Source: Eubacteriaceae bacterium (lineage in GTDB: Bacteria > Bacillota > Clostridia > Lachnospirales > Lachnospiraceae). Taken from it: a stretch of DNA of 64,000 bases. Shown here one piece after another: positions 9,332 through 17,706 of this stretch; within the stretch, counting starts at the first letter, position 1, and every line of letters starts with the position of its first letter. A program made the translations under genes and the position numbers. Under the pieces are notes generated by a model. That model was given only the letters and a program-made list of their open reading frames with translations, was not told the DNA's origin and did not search any database. The DNA lies in assembly GCA_910574015.1 (NCBI GenBank), contig CAJSYQ010000001.1, positions 186,001 through 250,000 on the forward strand, read 5' to 3'.

Positions 9332-10413
9332 TACGCGTTTGCCTCCTCAAACTTTTTCATAAATTCAACCAGCTTCTCCACACCCTCTTTGGGCATGGCA
9401 TTATAGATGCTGGCGCGCATGCCGCCCACCGAGCGGTGGCCCTTGAGATTTTCAAATCCTGCTTCCTTTGCCTCTGCTACAAACCTGGCATCCAGTTCTT
9501 CATTCCCTGTTACAAACGGCACATTCATCAGAGAACGGTCTTCCCTGCGGACAGTTCCTTTGAAGAGATGGGAGTTATCAAGAAAATCATAGAGGATCTG
9601 TGCCTTCTCAGTGTTTTTCTTCTGCATCTCCTTCAGACCGCCCATCTTTTTGATCCATTTAAATACCTTGCCGCAAATATAGATTCCGTACGCCGGCGGT
9701 GTATTATACAGAGATCCGGCATCGGCATGGGTCTTGTACTGGAGCATGGTAGGCACCTTCTCATCTACCTTCTCCGGGATCAGATCCTCCCGGATGATCA
9801 CGATCACCACACCGGCCGGCCCGATGTTTTTCTGGACACCGCCATAGATCACGCCGTACTTTGACACATCTACCGGCTCGGATAAGAAGCAGGAGGATAC
9901 GTCCGCCACCAGTGTCTTACCCTTTGTATTGGGAAGGGTTTTAAACTTCGTCCCATAGATCGTATTATTCTCACAGATGTATACATAATCCGCATCCTCA
10001 TCGATGGGAAGGTCGGAGCAGTCCGGGATATAGGAAAATGTCTCATCCTCTGAAGAGGCAATCTTCACTGCCTTACCATATTTACACCCCTCCTGGTAAG
10101 CTTTCTTCGCCCACTGCCCGGTGACAATATAATCTGCCACGCCATTTTTCATCAGGTTCATTGGGATCATGGCGAACTGTTGGGAAGCACCTCCCTGCAG
10201 AAACAGCACCTTATAATTATCCGGGATATCCATCAGTTCACGGAGATCCTGCTCCGCCTCCTTAATGATCGTGTCATACGCTTTGGAACGATGGCTCATC
10301 TCCATCACAGACATGCCGGTTCCTTTATAATCCAGCATCTCATCTGCTGCCTCTCTCAGCACCTCCTCCGGCAATACCGCCGGACCTGCTGAAAAATTGT
10401 ATACTCTGTTCAT
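9331..10413 (-). CDS. serC: Phosphoserine aminotransferase
   Basis: 360 residues, the normal length. A PLP enzyme converting 3-phosphohydroxypyruvate plus glutamate to phosphoserine. Begins MNRVYNFSAGPAVLPEEVL, which is typical of SerC; the PLP lysine is in YGGVQKNIGPAG (near 196) and the C-terminal GGMRASIYNAMP is conserved. ATG 10413 follows GGAGGAATAGAAA. It lies 19 bases after ilvB and overlaps serA by one base. No phosphoserine phosphatase (serB) is in the window. Confidence 0.96.
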   Translation of the reverse strand: MNRVYNFSAGPAVLPEEVLREAADEMLDYKGTGMSVMEMSHRSKAYDTIIKEAEQDLRELMDIPDNYKVLFLQGGASQQFAMIPMNLMKNGVADYIVTGQWAKKAYQEGCKYGKAVKIASSEDETFSYIPDCSDLPIDEDADYVYICENNTIYGTKFKTLPNTKGKTLVADVSSCFLSEPVDVSKYGVIYGGVQKNIGPAGVVIVIIREDLIPEKVDEKVPTMLQYKTHADAGSLYNTPPAYGIYICGKVFKWIKKMGGLKEMQKKNTEKAQILYDFLDNSHLFKGTVRREDRSLMNVPFVTGNEELDARFVAEAKEAGFENLKGHRSVGGMRASIYNAMPKEGVEKLVEFMKKFEEANA

Positions 10414-10432
10414 TTTCTATTCCTCCTCTTAT

Positions 10433-12124
10433 TTAGTTATCCTTTTCCCGATCCCGCTGATCCTTTTCATCAAAGGATTCCTCAATGGCCGCCCCGGGCG
10501 CTACCATGGGCCACACCTTCTCATCCTGCGGGATCACTACCTCGATCACCACCGGTTCCCCGGCTGCCAATGCCTCCTTAATGGCTTCATCCACTTCCTC
10601 TTTCTTCGTCACGCGGATGGCTCTCGCCCCCATTGCCTCAGACACTCTGCAGAAATCCATTTTATCTTCCAATATCGTGCTGGAATAACGTTTTCCATAA
10701 AACAGTGTCTGCCACTGGCGCACCATGCCGAGGGCATGATTGTTGAACACCACCTGGATAATCGGAACATGGTACCGGGCTGCCGTGGCGATCTCATTCA
10801 TATTCATGCGGAAACAACCATCTCCGGCGATATTGATCACCGTCTTTTCCGGCATGCCGATCTTCGCCCCGATGCAGGCGCCAAGCCCGTATCCCATCGT
10901 TCCCATGCCGCCGGAGGTCAGAAGCTGTCTCGGACGACGGTACTTGTAATATTGTGCCGCCCACATCTGATGCTGGCCTACATCTGTCGTAATAATGGCC
11001 TCATTCTCCGTCAGTTCACTGATCCTCTCGATGACATAAGGTCCAGTAAGCACTTCCTGATTATAATTCATGGGAAGCGCTTCCTTCCTGGCCATCACCT
11101 TGTCGATCCATTCTTTGTGGTACTGCTGTTCCAGCTTCTTATTCAGGATCTCCAGGATGGATTTGAGGTCTCCCACAATGGAATAATCAATCTGTATATT
11201 TTTATTGATCTCCACCGGATCAATATCAATCTGAACAATCTTGGCCCGGCTGGCAAATTTCTCTGCATTCCCAATGACACGATCGGAAAAACGGGAACCC
11301 AGAACAAGCAGCAGGTCGCACTCCGTCACGCTCCTGTTGGCCGTCTTAGTGCCGTGCATACCGAGCATTCCCGTGTAATACGGATCATTTCCATCAAATG
11401 CCCCCTTGCCCATAAGGGAGTCCGTAACCGGTGCATCCACTTTCCTTACAAACTCCTTCAGTTCGGCATCGGCTCCTGAGATCACCGTGCCGCCGCCGGC
11501 AAAGATCATCGGCTTATCTGATTCCCGGATCACCTTCAGCACGGCATCTATATCATCCTGACTGATGGTATCTACCTTCCGCTGAATGATCTCCGGCGTC
11601 TGCGGTGCAAAATCCGTCAGGGCCGCCGTGACGTCCTTGGTCACATCCACAAGCACCGGTCCCGGTCTCCCGGACTGTGCGATCTTAAATGCCCGTCTCA
11701 TGGCACCTGCCAGATTATTTACATCCTTTACTATAAAACTATGCTTCGTAATCGGCATTGTGATTCCTGCGATATCGACTTCCTGGAAGGAGTCCTTCCC
11801 CAGCAGTGAGAGCGCTACGTTACAGGTAATCGCCACCATCGGTACAGAATCCATATAAGCGGTTGCAATACCGGTGACCAGATTGATCGCCCCCGGACCG
11901 CTGGTCGCCATACAAACACCAACCCTGCCTGTCGCTCTTGCATAGCCGTCCGCTGCATGGGACGCTCCCTGTTCGTGGGAAGTCAGGACATGGCGGATCC
12001 TGTCCTGGTAGCGGTACAGCTCGTCATAGACATTCAGGATCGCTCCCCCCGGATAGCCGAAGATCGTGTCTACCCCCTGTTCCAACAAACACTCTATTAT
12101 GATCTGTGAGCCGTTTAACTGCAT
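10433..12124 (-). CDS. ilvB: Acetolactate synthase, large catalytic subunit
   Basis: 563 residues. A ThDP- and FAD-dependent enzyme condensing pyruvate with pyruvate or 2-ketobutyrate in valine/isoleucine/leucine synthesis. Seen: GYPGGAILNVYD with the catalytic Glu in TSHEQGASHAADGYAR, and the ThDP/Mg motif GDGCFRMNMNEIATAARYHVPIIQ split into GDG near 437 and the downstream NNH. GGAG lies 9 bases before ATG. No ilvN small regulatory subunit follows as it often does; serC comes next after 19 bases. Either ilvN is elsewhere or this is a stand-alone form. Belongs to the biosynthetic (ilvB/ilvG) type rather than the catabolic AlsS, judged from its operon. Confidence 0.94.
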   Translation of the reverse strand: MQLNGSQIIIECLLEQGVDTIFGYPGGAILNVYDELYRYQDRIRHVLTSHEQGASHAADGYARATGRVGVCMATSGPGAINLVTGIATAYMDSVPMVAITCNVALSLLGKDSFQEVDIAGITMPITKHSFIVKDVNNLAGAMRRAFKIAQSGRPGPVLVDVTKDVTAALTDFAPQTPEIIQRKVDTISQDDIDAVLKVIRESDKPMIFAGGGTVISGADAELKEFVRKVDAPVTDSLMGKGAFDGNDPYYTGMLGMHGTKTANRSVTECDLLLVLGSRFSDRVIGNAEKFASRAKIVQIDIDPVEINKNIQIDYSIVGDLKSILEILNKKLEQQYHKEWIDKVMARKEALPMNYNQEVLTGPYVIERISELTENEAIITTDVGQHQMWAAQYYKYRRPRQLLTSGGMGTMGYGLGACIGAKIGMPEKTVINIAGDGCFRMNMNEIATAARYHVPIIQVVFNNHALGMVRQWQTLFYGKRYSSTILEDKMDFCRVSEAMGARAIRVTKKEEVDEAIKEALAAGEPVVIEVVIPQDEKVWPMVAPGAAIEESFDEKDQRDREKDN

Positions 12125-12148
12125 ACTCTATCTCTCCTTTTTTGTGTT

Positions 12149-13807
12149 CTATTTCAGGATGGCGCCGGAGCTCCCTGACGTAACCATATTGGCATAACGT
12201 GCCAGATATCCTGTCGTAACCTTCGGCTCTCTGGGCTGCCATTTCTTACGTCTCTCTTCCAGTTCTTCCCCAGACACATCCACATCCAATGTATTTTCAG
12301 GTATATTGATCTTTATAATATCCCCCTCTTCGATCAGGGCAATGGGTCCGCCCACCGCCGCCTCTGGTGAGACATGGCCGATGGATGCCCCGCGGGACGC
12401 TCCCGAGAACCGTCCGTCCGTGATCAGTGCCACGGAGGAGCCCAGTCCCATTCCTGCGATGGCAGAGGTGGGATTCAGCATCTCCCTCATGCCGGGACCG
12501 CCCTTCGGACCCTCATAGCGGATCACCACAACATCTCCCGCCACAATTTTCCCGCCGCGGATGGCCTCAATGGCATCCTCTTCACAGTCAAATACCCTTG
12601 CCGGCCCCTGATGTACCATCATCTCCGGCACCACGGCAGAGCGTTTCACGACGCCGGATTCCGGCGCGATATTTCCCTTCAAAACGGCGATGCCTCCGGT
12701 CTCGCTGTAAGGCTTCTCTACCGGACGTATCACATCCGGATCCCGGTTGACTGCATGTTCTATATTCTCTCCGACTGTTTTTCCGGTGACTGTAATAATG
12801 TCCGTATGTAACAGTCCTTTTTTGTTCAGTTCATTCATTACGGCATATACGCCGCCCGCCTCGTTGAGCTGTTCCATATAGGTCGGACCTGCCGGTGCCA
12901 GATGGCACAAGTTCGGTGTCCTTGCACTGATCTCATTGGCAATATCAAGATTCAGGTCCACACCCGCCTCATGGGCGATGGCCGGCAGATGCAACATCGT
13001 ATTAGTAGAACAGCCCAGCGCCATATCTACTGTCATGGCGTTCATAAATGCCTTTTCATTCATAATATCCCTGGGACGGATATCCCTGCGGTACATCTCC
13101 ATCACCTGCATGCCGGCATGCTTCGCCAGCTTGATCCGCTCTGAATACACAGCCGGAATCGTGCCGTTCCCCTGAAGCCCCATTCCGATGGCTTCTGTCA
13201 GACAGTTCATGGAATTGGCTGTGTACATGCCGGAGCAGGAGCCGCAGGTAGGACAGGCATGGCTCACGTAATCCTCCACCTGCTCCTCTGTCATCGTCCC
13301 CGCCGCATGGGCGCCCACCGTCTCAAACATGGTGGACAGGGAAGTTCTTCTGCCCTGTACATGTCCGGCCAGCATGGGGCCGCCGCTGACAAATACCGTC
13401 GGTACATTGACACGGGCTGCTGCCATGAGAAGCCCCGGCACATTTTTATCACAGTTCGGCACCATGACTAAGGCGTCAAAGGCGTGTGCCAGTGCCATGC
13501 ACTCCGTGGAATCGGCAATGAGGTCACGGGTGACAAGGGAATATTTCATTCCCACATGCCCCATGGCAATGCCGTCGCACACCGCGATGGCGGGGAACAC
13601 GATAGGCGTACCGCCTGCCATGGCAACCCCCGTCTTCACCGCATCCACAATTTTATCTATATTCATATGCCCTGGTACGATCTCATTGTATGAGCTTACT
13701 ATGCCAACCAGCGGCTTTTCCAGTTCTTCCTTTGTGAGTCCCAGCGCATTAAACAGGGAACGCTGGGGTGCTGTCTGTATTCCTTTTTTAACCGAATCGC
13801 TTTTCAT
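12149..13807 (-). CDS. ilvD: Dihydroxy-acid dehydratase
   Basis: 552 residues, full length. An Fe-S dehydratase producing 2-keto acids in branched-chain amino-acid synthesis. Seen: [27 protein letters not shown] with the cluster-binding cysteines, [20 protein letters not shown], and near the C-terminus [24 protein letters not shown]. Start follows CGGAGGATATGATCTGAT. It lies between leuB (44 bases upstream) and ilvB (24 bases downstream). The Fe-S centre of this family is oxygen-sensitive, in keeping with an anaerobe. Confidence 0.97.
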   Translation of the reverse strand: MKSDSVKKGIQTAPQRSLFNALGLTKEELEKPLVGIVSSYNEIVPGHMNIDKIVDAVKTGVAMAGGTPIVFPAIAVCDGIAMGHVGMKYSLVTRDLIADSTECMALAHAFDALVMVPNCDKNVPGLLMAAARVNVPTVFVSGGPMLAGHVQGRRTSLSTMFETVGAHAAGTMTEEQVEDYVSHACPTCGSCSGMYTANSMNCLTEAIGMGLQGNGTIPAVYSERIKLAKHAGMQVMEMYRRDIRPRDIMNEKAFMNAMTVDMALGCSTNTMLHLPAIAHEAGVDLNLDIANEISARTPNLCHLAPAGPTYMEQLNEAGGVYAVMNELNKKGLLHTDIITVTGKTVGENIEHAVNRDPDVIRPVEKPYSETGGIAVLKGNIAPESGVVKRSAVVPEMMVHQGPARVFDCEEDAIEAIRGGKIVAGDVVVIRYEGPKGGPGMREMLNPTSAIAGMGLGSSVALITDGRFSGASRGASIGHVSPEAAVGGPIALIEEGDIIKINIPENTLDVDVSGEELEERRKKWQPREPKVTTGYLARYANMVTSGSSGAILK

Positions 13808-13851
13808 ATCAGATCATATCCTCCGTTTCTATATTTTTCACCGTACCTGCC

Positions 13852-14937
13852 TTACCTGATCTCATCCATAATGGCATCGCCCATCTCTCTTGTGCCAAGA
13901 AGGGTTTTCCCCTCACTCATGATATCCACCGTCCTCATTCCTTTTTTCAGCACTGCCTTTACCGCGTGATCCACCGCGTCCGCTTCCTTTTGGAGTCCAA
14001 AGGAATAGCGCAGCATCATGGCCGCTGAAAGGATCGTGGCAATGGGATTTGCCTTATTCTGCCCGGCAATATCCGGCGCCGACCCGTGACTTGGCTCATA
14101 CAGTCCGAAATTTCCCTCTCCCAGACTGGCGGAGGAAAGCATTCCCAGAGACCCCGTCACCATACTGGCTTCATCCGATAAAATATCGCCAAACATGTTC
14201 TCCGTCAGGATCACGTCAAACTGTTTTGGATCCCGGACCAGCTGCATGGCACAATTGTCCACCAGCATATCCTCCAGCTCAACCTCCGGGTAATCTGCAC
14301 TTACCTCTTTCACAACTTTTCTCCAAAGCCGGGAAGAATCCAGCACATTTGCCTTATCCACACTGCAGACCTTTTTATTCCTCTTCATGGCGATGTCAAA
14401 CGCCCATCCTGCAATGCGTCGGATTTCGTTCTCATTGTAGGTAAGTGTATCCACCGCCGTCATCACACCATCCACCTCTTCCGTGCGGCGCTCTCCAAAG
14501 TAAAGGCCGCCAGTCAGCTCTCTCGTGACGACAAAATCAAAACCGCCGGTGATCAGCTCATCCTTCAGCGGACAGGCGCCGCTGAGTTCGTCAAAAAGAA
14601 TGGCAGGACGCAGATTGCAAAACAATCCCAGCCCCTTGCGGATCTTTAGAAGTCCCGCCTCCGGTCTTTTGTCCGGGGGCAGCTCATACCAGCTGTCTAC
14701 TCCCACTCTGCCTCCCACGGCCCCCAGCAGGACAGAATCACTCTGTTTCGCCCTCTCTAACGTCTCGTCTGTCAGGGGTTCCCCATATCGGTCAATGGAA
14801 CATCCCCCCATATATAATTCTTCATATTCAAAATGGTGTCCGTACACCTCTCCTGTCTTATCCAGCACCTTCTTTGCCTCAGCTACGATTTCAGGACCGA
14901 TGCCGTCACCTGGTATCACCGCTATATTGTAATTCAT
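13852..14937 (-). CDS. leuB: 3-Isopropylmalate dehydrogenase
   Basis: 361 residues from ATG 14937 ([16 protein letters not shown]), preferred because GGAGG lies 5 bases upstream; an in-frame upstream ATG at 14967 lies at the expected transcription start and would not be usable. NAD-dependent oxidation and decarboxylation of 3-isopropylmalate in leucine synthesis. Seen: GDGIGPE, the arginine-rich substrate site [24 protein letters not shown], and [12 protein letters not shown] with the metal-binding aspartates. First gene of the leuB-ilvD-ilvB-serC-serA transcript. leuCD are about 33 kb away; leuA and ilvC are not in the window. Confidence 0.96.
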   Translation of the reverse strand: MNYNIAVIPGDGIGPEIVAEAKKVLDKTGEVYGHHFEYEELYMGGCSIDRYGEPLTDETLERAKQSDSVLLGAVGGRVGVDSWYELPPDKRPEAGLLKIRKGLGLFCNLRPAILFDELSGACPLKDELITGGFDFVVTRELTGGLYFGERRTEEVDGVMTAVDTLTYNENEIRRIAGWAFDIAMKRNKKVCSVDKANVLDSSRLWRKVVKEVSADYPEVELEDMLVDNCAMQLVRDPKQFDVILTENMFGDILSDEASMVTGSLGMLSSASLGEGNFGLYEPSHGSAPDIAGQNKANPIATILSAAMMLRYSFGLQKEADAVDHAVKAVLKKGMRTVDIMSEGKTLLGTREMGDAIMDEIR

Positions 14938-14975
14938 ATCTTCCTCCATTCGCACACTATACTTCATAATTTCTT

Positions 14976-15005
14976 AGTATAATGCAAAAATACGTGTTAT
15001 GTCAA
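14976..15005 (-). promoter_or_regulatory. Sigma-A promoter of the leuB operon
   Basis: Consensus -35 TTGACA at 15005-15000, 18-bp spacer, -10 TATACT at 14981-14976. The leader to the leuB ATG is only about 30 bases, so a T-box, leader peptide or riboswitch cannot fit; control is more likely by a protein binding near the promoter. Confidence 0.8.
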
Positions 15006-15019
15006 GTACTGGTACACGA

Positions 15020-15057
15020 CTTTCACCCTGTCAGTATACATTCTGACAGGGTGAAAG
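15020..15057. repeat. Perfect 15-bp inverted repeat upstream of the leuB promoter
   Basis: CTTTCACCCTGTCAG and its exact complement are separated by 8 bases. It begins 15 bases upstream of the leuB -35 element. There is no T-run on either side, so it is a poor terminator; an operator for a dimeric regulator or a long stem-loop at the 3' end of the neighbouring gene are both possible. Confidence 0.6.
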
Positions 15058-15103
15058 GCAGGGATGCTGCTTTACGCAATATATATATAAACCCCTCAGG
15101 TTA

Positions 15104-15133
15104 CTGTTTACTCCCTGACCAGGGGGTAAACAG
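15104..15133. repeat. 14-bp inverted repeat, second stem-loop after the arylsulfotransferase gene
   Basis: CTGTTTACTCCCTG / CAGGGGGTAAACAG with a 2-base loop and one wobble pair. It lies 39 bases beyond the stop of the minus-strand gene at 15172. It lacks a T-run. It may stabilise or end that transcript. Confidence 0.5.
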
Positions 15134-15171
15134 AGCCCTCAAAGGAGAGACTGCCTGGTTCTAAAACCATT

Positions 15172-17082
15172 TCATCCGGCAATCTGGAATGTTTTTTTAG
15201 TATCATACAGCTGTCCATTGGACTGGATATAGATTTGATAATCATCTGGCTGCAGTACAGAAGTGGGCACCGGCATAGAATACCTCATATTGCCAAAGCA
15301 GGCAGGATTTTTCTGAACAGTCTGGGAATAATCCTTCAGGTATCTATGATTTTTGCCGCAGAAAAATATTTTCTGAACCTGGTGATCCGTCCCTGTCACC
15401 AGCAGGATATCTTCATAGAATTCAAAACCAATCTCTGGCAGCCCTTCCCTGGCTGGCACCGTTTCTTCCACAGCTCCCGTCCGGTTCTCGACGCCTTCCT
15501 TATCTCCCAGAATCTGCGCCTTCTCCACCATGGGCTGGCAGAGGGAGACAAAATCGGCAAAAAAGGGATAGGCGCGGTAGAAATCTGTCCTCGTCAGGTA
15601 ATCATTGAGGATCTCCCTGGACTCCCGGTCAAATTCCGTGATCCGTCCCTGATATCCGTCAATGCTTTCCACCAGTGCCCCGCTCATGGCAAAGACATGG
15701 TCTCCTGTCACAATGCCATTGGAGCGGATCTTTGACTTTGTAGTCTGGTAGCTGCTCTGCAGTCTCACCGTATTCTCCACCTCATCAATGGTATAAATCC
15801 TTACATAAGACTTCTCATCTCCGTCAAAGCTCTCCACCGGCCTTCTCTTGTTCCAGTGGTTATCATATATGATCAGCGTCTTCCGGCCTTTGGCGACCTC
15901 CGGCAGAAAATAGGCGGCATGTGGCTGATAGCAAAAAGCTATCTCCCCTCTGGGCGCCAGAACCCGGTCAGCATATGGCGTATCCTCCCAGAAGCTGGTA
16001 TCGCAGAGGATCCAGATCAGCTTCTCTGTCTGCCAGTCGATCTTAAATACAGAATGGAGATTTCTCGCACAGAGCAGGATAGTCCCTTCCTCCGGCTGAT
16101 AGGACACAGTATTGAGATGAGCCCAGTCCAGCAGATCAAAATAGGGGTGTTCTGACAGCACATCCCTGAGGTACAGCCGTTTCACTACCCTTCCCGTATT
16201 CCGGTCAATCTCGATAACCGTATCTTCCACATGCTGATCCATGGAGCTGGACAGAGTAAGTATATTCCCGCCAGGCGTCATCTCACAGCCGTCGTGATGG
16301 ATCCCGTCCGGAATCAGATATTCCCGGTATACCCTTCCCATAAAATCCATCTCCAGCGCCAGCGCGGAATGGGGATTTGAAAAGGAGGGAATCTCCACAT
16401 TGGGTGACAGATACAAAAAACGCCCCCCTGACAGCTGATATATCCCATAGCTCTTTATCTTCTGCCGGATGTAGTAGCGGACCTCGCCATTTTCATCAAA
16501 GGCATAGGGATACTTTGTATCTCCTCCGAAGGCCATAGTAAAGGGACTGGCACTGGCCCTCTTCTTCTCCCGGATCTTCACCTGTCCCACAAGAGACTTC
16601 GGCAGCGCTCCTGTGGTGATCAGAATATCCTTTTCCATACAGACCGCCTGATCCCTCCATAACTCCAGATGGATCCGGTTCTCCTGCCCTGCATGCAGTC
16701 CGTAAACCGGTATCCTGTGTCTGACAGAGACGGGAGTTCTCTCGTCCAAGATTTTCCCATCCTCTACCGTCACTTGGACAGAACATGGAAATTTCGTGGT
16801 AAATACGATGAGTGCTGTCAGAGGTGCCATACAATACGGATTCCGCAGCACAAGCATTCGATTCTCCGTATATTTTCCCGAGTCCAGTAATCCTTCAATG
16901 GCATTGTCGATGGCCTCCGAGCGGAAAACCATTCCCTCCCTCTGGCAGAGCTCTGTCTGGATCCTCTTCCTCTCTCCCTGGATCCTCTGTCTTTTCTCCA
17001 CCCTGCTGTAAAAATCATTCCCTGTATATATGTCATAACCCTTTCTCTCCCACCTGTTTCTAAGAAAAGATCTCAAATACAA
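15172..17082 (-). CDS. Arylsulfotransferase (ASST)-like protein, no signal peptide
   Basis: About 636 residues from TTG 17082, chosen because GGAGGG lies 7 bases upstream; in-frame ATGs at 17097 and 17127 have poor sites. The central and C-terminal parts match the ASST beta-propeller family: DGIHHDGCEMTPGGNIL, DWAHLNTVSYQPEEGTILLC, FKIDWQTEKLIWIL and CYQPHAAYFLPE. In the enterobacterial enzyme a histidine in the propeller centre takes sulfate from one phenolic sulfate and gives it to another phenol; the histidines here match that pattern. That enzyme is periplasmic, but no signal peptide or membrane segment is seen here. The charged N-terminal 70 residues (RWERKGYDIY, KRQRIQGERKRIQ) are unusual. 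Monocistronic. Sulfotransferase activity is inferred from family only. Confidence 0.75.
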   Translation of the reverse strand: MYLRSFLRNRWERKGYDIYTGNDFYSRVEKRQRIQGERKRIQTELCQREGMVFRSEAIDNAIEGLLDSGKYTENRMLVLRNPYCMAPLTALIVFTTKFPCSVQVTVEDGKILDERTPVSVRHRIPVYGLHAGQENRIHLELWRDQAVCMEKDILITTGALPKSLVGQVKIREKKRASASPFTMAFGGDTKYPYAFDENGEVRYYIRQKIKSYGIYQLSGGRFLYLSPNVEIPSFSNPHSALALEMDFMGRVYREYLIPDGIHHDGCEMTPGGNILTLSSSMDQHVEDTVIEIDRNTGRVVKRLYLRDVLSEHPYFDLLDWAHLNTVSYQPEEGTILLCARNLHSVFKIDWQTEKLIWILCDTSFWEDTPYADRVLAPRGEIAFCYQPHAAYFLPEVAKGRKTLIIYDNHWNKRRPVESFDGDEKSYVRIYTIDEVENTVRLQSSYQTTKSKIRSNGIVTGDHVFAMSGALVESIDGYQGRITEFDRESREILNDYLTRTDFYRAYPFFADFVSLCQPMVEKAQILGDKEGVENRTGAVEETVPAREGLPEIGFEFYEDILLVTGTDHQVQKIFFCGKNHRYLKDYSQTVQKNPACFGNMRYSMPVPTSVLQPDDYQIYIQSNGQLYDTKKTFQIAG

Positions 17083-17120
17083 AATGATACCCTCCATTCC
17101 TGACTGATTATGAATAGAGG

Positions 17121-17132
17121 ATATCATGATAT
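17121..17132. repeat. 12-bp palindrome near the ASST-like gene promoter region
   Basis: ATATCATGATAT is a perfect palindrome a few bases downstream of a TTGACA on the minus strand (17139-17134). It may be an operator, but no well-placed -10 element was found to define the promoter. Confidence 0.25.
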
Positions 17133-17217
17133 TTTGTCAAATTGTTCAAAAAAATCTGGCACCTTTTTGTTTCTTTTATGTCATTTTTGGGGCTGGCAGT
17201 CTGTGATTGACTATTTT

Positions 17218-17472
17218 TTATACCAATATTTTCTGCTGCTCTGTCAGCCAGCGGTCCGCCATGTCAATCCCCTCCTGGCTAAAAGGAAAATCCTTCGAGA
17301 ACTTTTCTTCCTTCGTGGAATCAAAATTATAAGGCCCTTTCCAGGCGGTGGCTGTCAGGACAGGGGTGTCCTCCTCCCCTCCCTTCTGGATCCAGAAATT
17401 CATCCCCCGGTAGCTTCCCTTAAATATGCTTTTTTCATAATATAAAGTACCATATAATGAAATATTTTCCAT
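17218..17472 (-). CDS. Small conserved-looking hypothetical protein
   Basis: 84 residues from ATG 17472 (MENISLYGTLYYEKSIF), with GGGAGG 6 bases upstream; a longer reading frame to 17562 lacks a good start. No signal peptide or membrane segment. Rich in aromatic residues (YRGMNFWIQKGG, TATAWKGPYNFD), suggesting a small folded beta-rich protein. Not recognised. It stands alone between the ASST-like gene and lysC. Confidence 0.6.
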   Translation of the reverse strand: MENISLYGTLYYEKSIFKGSYRGMNFWIQKGGEEDTPVLTATAWKGPYNFDSTKEEKFSKDFPFSQEGIDMADRWLTEQQKILV

Positions 17473-17596
17473 GCTCTGCCTCCCTTTCTGCCAGATGGCC
17501 CGGCTCAGCCGGAACCGCTGCCGGATACCGTCTATGTTTTCAGTATAACACATAAGCTGCATTTCCTGTGGATTTTTTTCAGAAAAAAAACTTGAA

Positions 17597-17617
17597 AAAC
17601 CACAAAAAAAGTGGTTT
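17597..17617. repeat. Inverted repeat in the lysC promoter region
   Basis: AAACCAC / GTGGTTT are separated by seven A. The repeat overlaps the region where a lysC promoter is expected (TTGAAA at 17593 and TATACT/TATAAT-like elements near 17636-17645), so it could be an operator. No lysine riboswitch is seen in the roughly 60-base leader. Confidence 0.3.
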
Positions 17618-17706
17618 ACTATAGACGTGTGTCTTTATACTATAATGTAAGAAGCAGTATGCCGCCCCGGGCCGGGCCGGCAAACGCTCCGAAATGGAGG
17701 AATATT

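Noticed and set aside
15020-15057. Intrinsic terminator reading of the 15-bp inverted repeat
   Set aside because: The stem is strong but neither strand has a following T-run, so it is listed as a repeat.
17611-17706. In-frame N-terminal extension of lysC
   Set aside because: The extension lacks a ribosome site and lies across likely promoter elements; ATG 17707 has TGGAGG and begins with the standard KFGGSS-leading sequence.
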